From Variovorax sp. (lineage in GTDB: Bacteria; Pseudomonadota; Gammaproteobacteria; Burkholderiales; Burkholderiaceae_C): a DNA stretch of 40,204 bases. The position numbers were made by a program, and so were the translations under genes. The notes under the pieces are model-generated. The model was not told the DNA's origin and made no database searches. It saw only the letters and a list, made by a program, of their open reading frames with translations. This document shows positions 37,975-40,204 of the stretch, piece after piece; within the stretch, counting starts at the first letter, position 1; the number at the start of each line of letters is the position of its first letter. The stretch covers positions 1-40,204 of the forward strand of contig SEGS01000031.1 of the NCBI GenBank assembly GCA_004210915.1, given 5' to 3'.

Positions 37975-38887
37975 TCAGCGTTCGCCGCGGCGGTAGGCGC
38001 CCGGCGTCGTGCCCGTCCAGTGGCGGAACGCGCGCGAAAAACTTTTCTCGTTGCGAAAGCCCACCGCCAGCGCGATCTGCTTGATCGGCTTGGTGGTGCG
38101 CTGCAGCTGCTCGAGCGCCTGCGCGCGCCGCACCTCGTCCTTCAGCGCCTGCAGCGACGTGCCTTCCTCTTTCAGCTGCCGGTGCAGCGTGCGGCTCGAC
38201 ACATTCAGCAGGCCGGCCAGCGCGTCGGCGTTGCCAGTTTGCTCGGCGTGCGTGCGCAGCAGTTCGCGCACGCGCTGGCCGAGCAGGCGATCGCGGCGGT
38301 ACTGCAGCACGGTGAGCGGCAAGGCTCGCCTGAGCATCGTGCGCAGTGCGCGTTCGTCGCGCTGCAGCGGCAAGGCGAGATAGCGCTCGTCGAAGCTGAA
38401 ACGCGTGCGTTCGGTATCGAAGCGCACGTCGGCGGTGAACATCAGCGCATAAGCCGCGCAGGGCGGGGTCCAGCGCGCGCTGCTCGGTGATGCTCACCGT
38501 CGCCACGCCGCCGGCCACCTGCAGGTCGAGCAGGATGTCGTCGGTCAGCAGCCGATGGTGTCGGCACCAGCGCTTGATCGCGACACCCAGGTCGGGCGCG
38601 CCCAGCGACGCGCGGCACAGCAGGCCGTAGCTGCCCCAGGGGAGCTTGCGGCTGAACCAGCCGAGCGCCTCGTCGTCGAGCTCCTGCATCGCGTGCGCGT
38701 TGAGCGCTTCGAACTGGGCCGCTGTCACGCGCGCTCCGGCCCGTGCCAGGTCGCGCGGCGCGATCTGTGCCTCGCGCAGTGCCTCGGCGGGGTCGGCGCC
38801 GTAACGCGCATAGCCGTGCACGATGGCTCGCACGAAGGCCATGGGCGTGGCCGCGCGGGCAGGGGTGAGAAAGGAGGGCGACGACAT
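37975..38887 (-). pseudogene. AraC-family regulator of the liu locus, disrupted by internal deletion/frameshift
   Basis: Two frames encode the parts of one AraC-type regulator. From the ATG at 38887 the N-terminal sensor domain (ArAAX-type: TPARAATPMAFVRAIV, DDEALGWFSRKLPWGSYGL, RALDPALR) runs to about 38446. The C-terminal part with the double helix-turn-helix (LNVSSRTLHRQL, IKQIALAVGFRNEKSFSRAF) continues in another frame from about 38440 to the stop at 37975. Relatives, as I remember them, have ~40 more residues between RALDPALRE and the LMFTADVRF-like strand. A deletion not divisible by three near 38430-38460 best explains this. The C-terminal part could still be made separately from the ATG at 38442. 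It is divergent from liuA. Confidence 0.8.
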
Positions 38888-38922
38888 CGTGAACGTTCGG
38901 GCGCGTGGCGCGATTTGCAACC

Positions 38923-38946
38923 ATTGTGGCGCCAATTGCGGCGCAC
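38923..38946. repeat. Adjacent imperfect direct repeats upstream of liuA
   Basis: ATTGTGGCGCCA (38923-38934) is followed immediately by ATTGCGGCGCAC (38935-38946), with 9 of 12 positions identical. AraC-family regulators bind tandem direct repeats, so these may be the site once used by the adjacent, now broken, regulator. No clear promoter hexamers were found in the 141-nt gap between the two genes. Confidence 0.45.
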
Positions 38947-39028
38947 TCGGGCGTAAGCTGCGGGTTCGCGCGCGCCGGCCTCCAGGTCGGCGTGGCGTGC
39001 CCCGAACCCCTCAGAGGAGACAAACCCC

Positions 39029-40201
39029 ATGCACGATCCCGGCCTGAACTTCGACTTGGGCGACACCATCGATTCGCTGCGCGACGCCATCCAGGCCTTC
39101 GTCGCCGCGGAAATCACCCCGCGCGCGGCCGAGATCGACCGCGACAACCTGTTCCCGCACGACCTCTGGGCCAAGCTCGGCGAACTGGGCCTGCACGGCA
39201 TGACGGTGAAGGAGGAATACGGCGGCACCGAGCTCGGTTACCTCGCGCACATCGTGGCCATGGAAGAGGTCTCGCGCGGCTCGGCGTCGGTGGGACTGTC
39301 GTACGGCGCGCATTCCAACCTGTGCGTGAACCAGATCCACCGCAACGGCACCGACGCGCAAAAGGCCAAGTACCTGCCCAAGCTGGTGAGCGGCGAGCAC
39401 GTCGGCGCGCTGGCGATGAGCGAGCCCAACGCCGGCTCCGACGTGGTCAGCATGAAGCTCAAGGCCGAGAAGAAGGACGGCTACTACGTCCTCAATGGCG
39501 GCAAGATGTGGATCACCAACGGTGGCGACGCCGATACGCTGGTCATCTACGGCAAGAGCGAGCCCGAGATGGGCGCGCGCGGCATGACGGCCTTCATTGT
39601 CGAGAAGGGCTTCAAGGGCTTTTCCGCCGGCACCAAGCTCGACAAGCTGGGCATGCGCGGCAGCAACACCTACCCGCTGTTCTTCGACAACTGCGAGGTG
39701 CCCGAAGAAAACGTGCTGGGCGGCGAAGGCATGGGCGCCAAGGTGCTGATGAGCGGCCTGGACTACGAGCGCGCGGTGCTGTCGGGCGGCCCGCTCGGCA
39801 TCATGGCCGCGAGCATGGACGCGGTGCTGCCCTTCATCCACGAACGCAAGCAGTTCGGCCAGAGCATCGGCGAGTTCCAGCTGATGCAGGGCAAGCTGGC
39901 CGACATGTACAGCACCTGGCAAGCCACGCGCGCCTACGTCTACGCGGTGGGCAAGGCCTGCGACCGCAACGACCACGCACGCACCTTCCGCAAGGACGCG
40001 GCCGGCGCCATCCTCTACTCGGCCGAGAAGGCGACGTGGATGGCCGGCGAGGCGATCCAGGCGCTGGGCGGCGTGGGCTACACGAAGGACTTCCCGGTCG
40101 AGCGGCTGTGGCGCGACGCCAAGCTCTACGAAATCGGCGCCGGCACGAGCGAAATCCGCCGCATGCTGATCGGCCGCGAACTGTTCGCCGAAACGTCTTG
40201 A
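39029..40201 (+). CDS. liuA: Isovaleryl-CoA dehydrogenase
   Basis: LiuA oxidises isovaleryl-CoA to 3-methylcrotonyl-CoA in leucine degradation, feeding electrons to ETF. The 390-residue protein has the ACAD layout with [17 protein letters not shown] and the flavin-binding [10 protein letters not shown]. Two features mark it as isovaleryl-specific. The catalytic Glu is in the helix [12 protein letters not shown] (E247). The C-terminal position that carries Glu in other acyl-CoA dehydrogenases is Gly here ([10 protein letters not shown]). [13 protein letters not shown] is also typical. The ATG follows GAGGAG at good spacing. The stop at 40199-40201 makes the gene complete. It is probably the first gene of a liu operon continuing past the window. 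Confidence 0.95.
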   Translation: MHDPGLNFDLGDTIDSLRDAIQAFVAAEITPRAAEIDRDNLFPHDLWAKLGELGLHGMTVKEEYGGTELGYLAHIVAMEEVSRGSASVGLSYGAHSNLCVNQIHRNGTDAQKAKYLPKLVSGEHVGALAMSEPNAGSDVVSMKLKAEKKDGYYVLNGGKMWITNGGDADTLVIYGKSEPEMGARGMTAFIVEKGFKGFSAGTKLDKLGMRGSNTYPLFFDNCEVPEENVLGGEGMGAKVLMSGLDYERAVLSGGPLGIMAASMDAVLPFIHERKQFGQSIGEFQLMQGKLADMYSTWQATRAYVYAVGKACDRNDHARTFRKDAAGAILYSAEKATWMAGEAIQALGGVGYTKDFPVERLWRDAKLYEIGAGTSEIRRMLIGRELFAETS

Positions 40202-40204
40202 GGC

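Noticed and set aside
38442..38887. Treating the two AraC frames as two independent genes
   Set aside because: Each half lacks the domain found in the other, they abut exactly at the frame change, and the family is a single two-domain protein, so a disrupted gene is the simpler reading.

Overview
The window looks like chromosomal DNA of a high-GC betaproteobacterium in the Comamonadaceae, most probably Variovorax or a close relative. Three things point there. The gene order glyQ-glyS-gmhB-plsC-ygjP is a betaproteobacterial housekeeping arrangement. The carboxypeptidase at 25784-27031 has the length, signal peptide and all zinc ligands of carboxypeptidase G2, whose source strain has been assigned to Variovorax. 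LiuR-type control of acyl-CoA metabolism fits the same group. I see no prophage, insertion sequence, CRISPR array or tRNA. The taxonomic call rests on recognition and not on a search.

Layout. 1-110 is the 3' end of a 5S rRNA with its terminator, the end of an rRNA operon. 178-2789 (minus) is a fadD acyl-CoA ligase translationally coupled to a metallo-beta-lactamase-fold hydrolase. 3057-7537 (plus) holds a GNAT protein, the corC(ybeX)-lnt envelope pair and a secreted L-asparaginase. A palindromic repeat and a strong terminator follow. 7716-13086 is the compact glyQ-glyS-gmhB-plsC-ygjP operon (glycyl-tRNA synthetase, LPS heptose phosphatase, acyltransferase, DUF45 peptidase). 13232-16982 is a sugar-acid module: FadR-type regulator, DenD-like dehydrogenase and IlvD/Edd-type dehydratase. 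A 99-nt inverted-repeat element separates it from a convergent SDR.

17964-21385 (minus) is a run of RluA pseudouridine synthase, a leucine-rich-repeat protein kinase and a second MBL hydrolase. It is divergent from a LiuR-like MerR regulator, with a clear dyad operator between them. 21947-32702 (plus) is metabolic: beta-carbonic anhydrase, AceK, thiolase, carboxypeptidase G2, an FMN-binding PPOX protein, acyl-CoA dehydrogenase, a small HNH protein, a Bug-type receptor, a YchJ protein, and thiC under a TPP riboswitch. 32734-37971 carries a HAD phosphatase, a glutathione transferase (minus), thioredoxin, RIO kinase, an MFS exporter and a TerB/DUF697-like protein. The window ends with a frameshifted AraC regulator divergent from isovaleryl-CoA dehydrogenase (liuA), probably the first gene of a leucine-degradation operon.

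How it works together. A recurring theme is acyl-CoA and branched-chain catabolism (fadD, liuR, thiolase, two acyl-CoA dehydrogenases) with the glyoxylate-bypass switch aceK. The most noteworthy points are the disrupted AraC regulator next to liuA, the carboxypeptidase G2 orthologue, a catalytic Asp-to-Asn change in GmhB, an LRR kinase with an atypical catalytic loop in the run facing liuR, and a readable translational switch mechanism for the thiC riboswitch. I did not find a clearly new multi-gene system. The MBL/LRR-kinase/RluA run and the sugar-acid module are the best candidates for undescribed biology.
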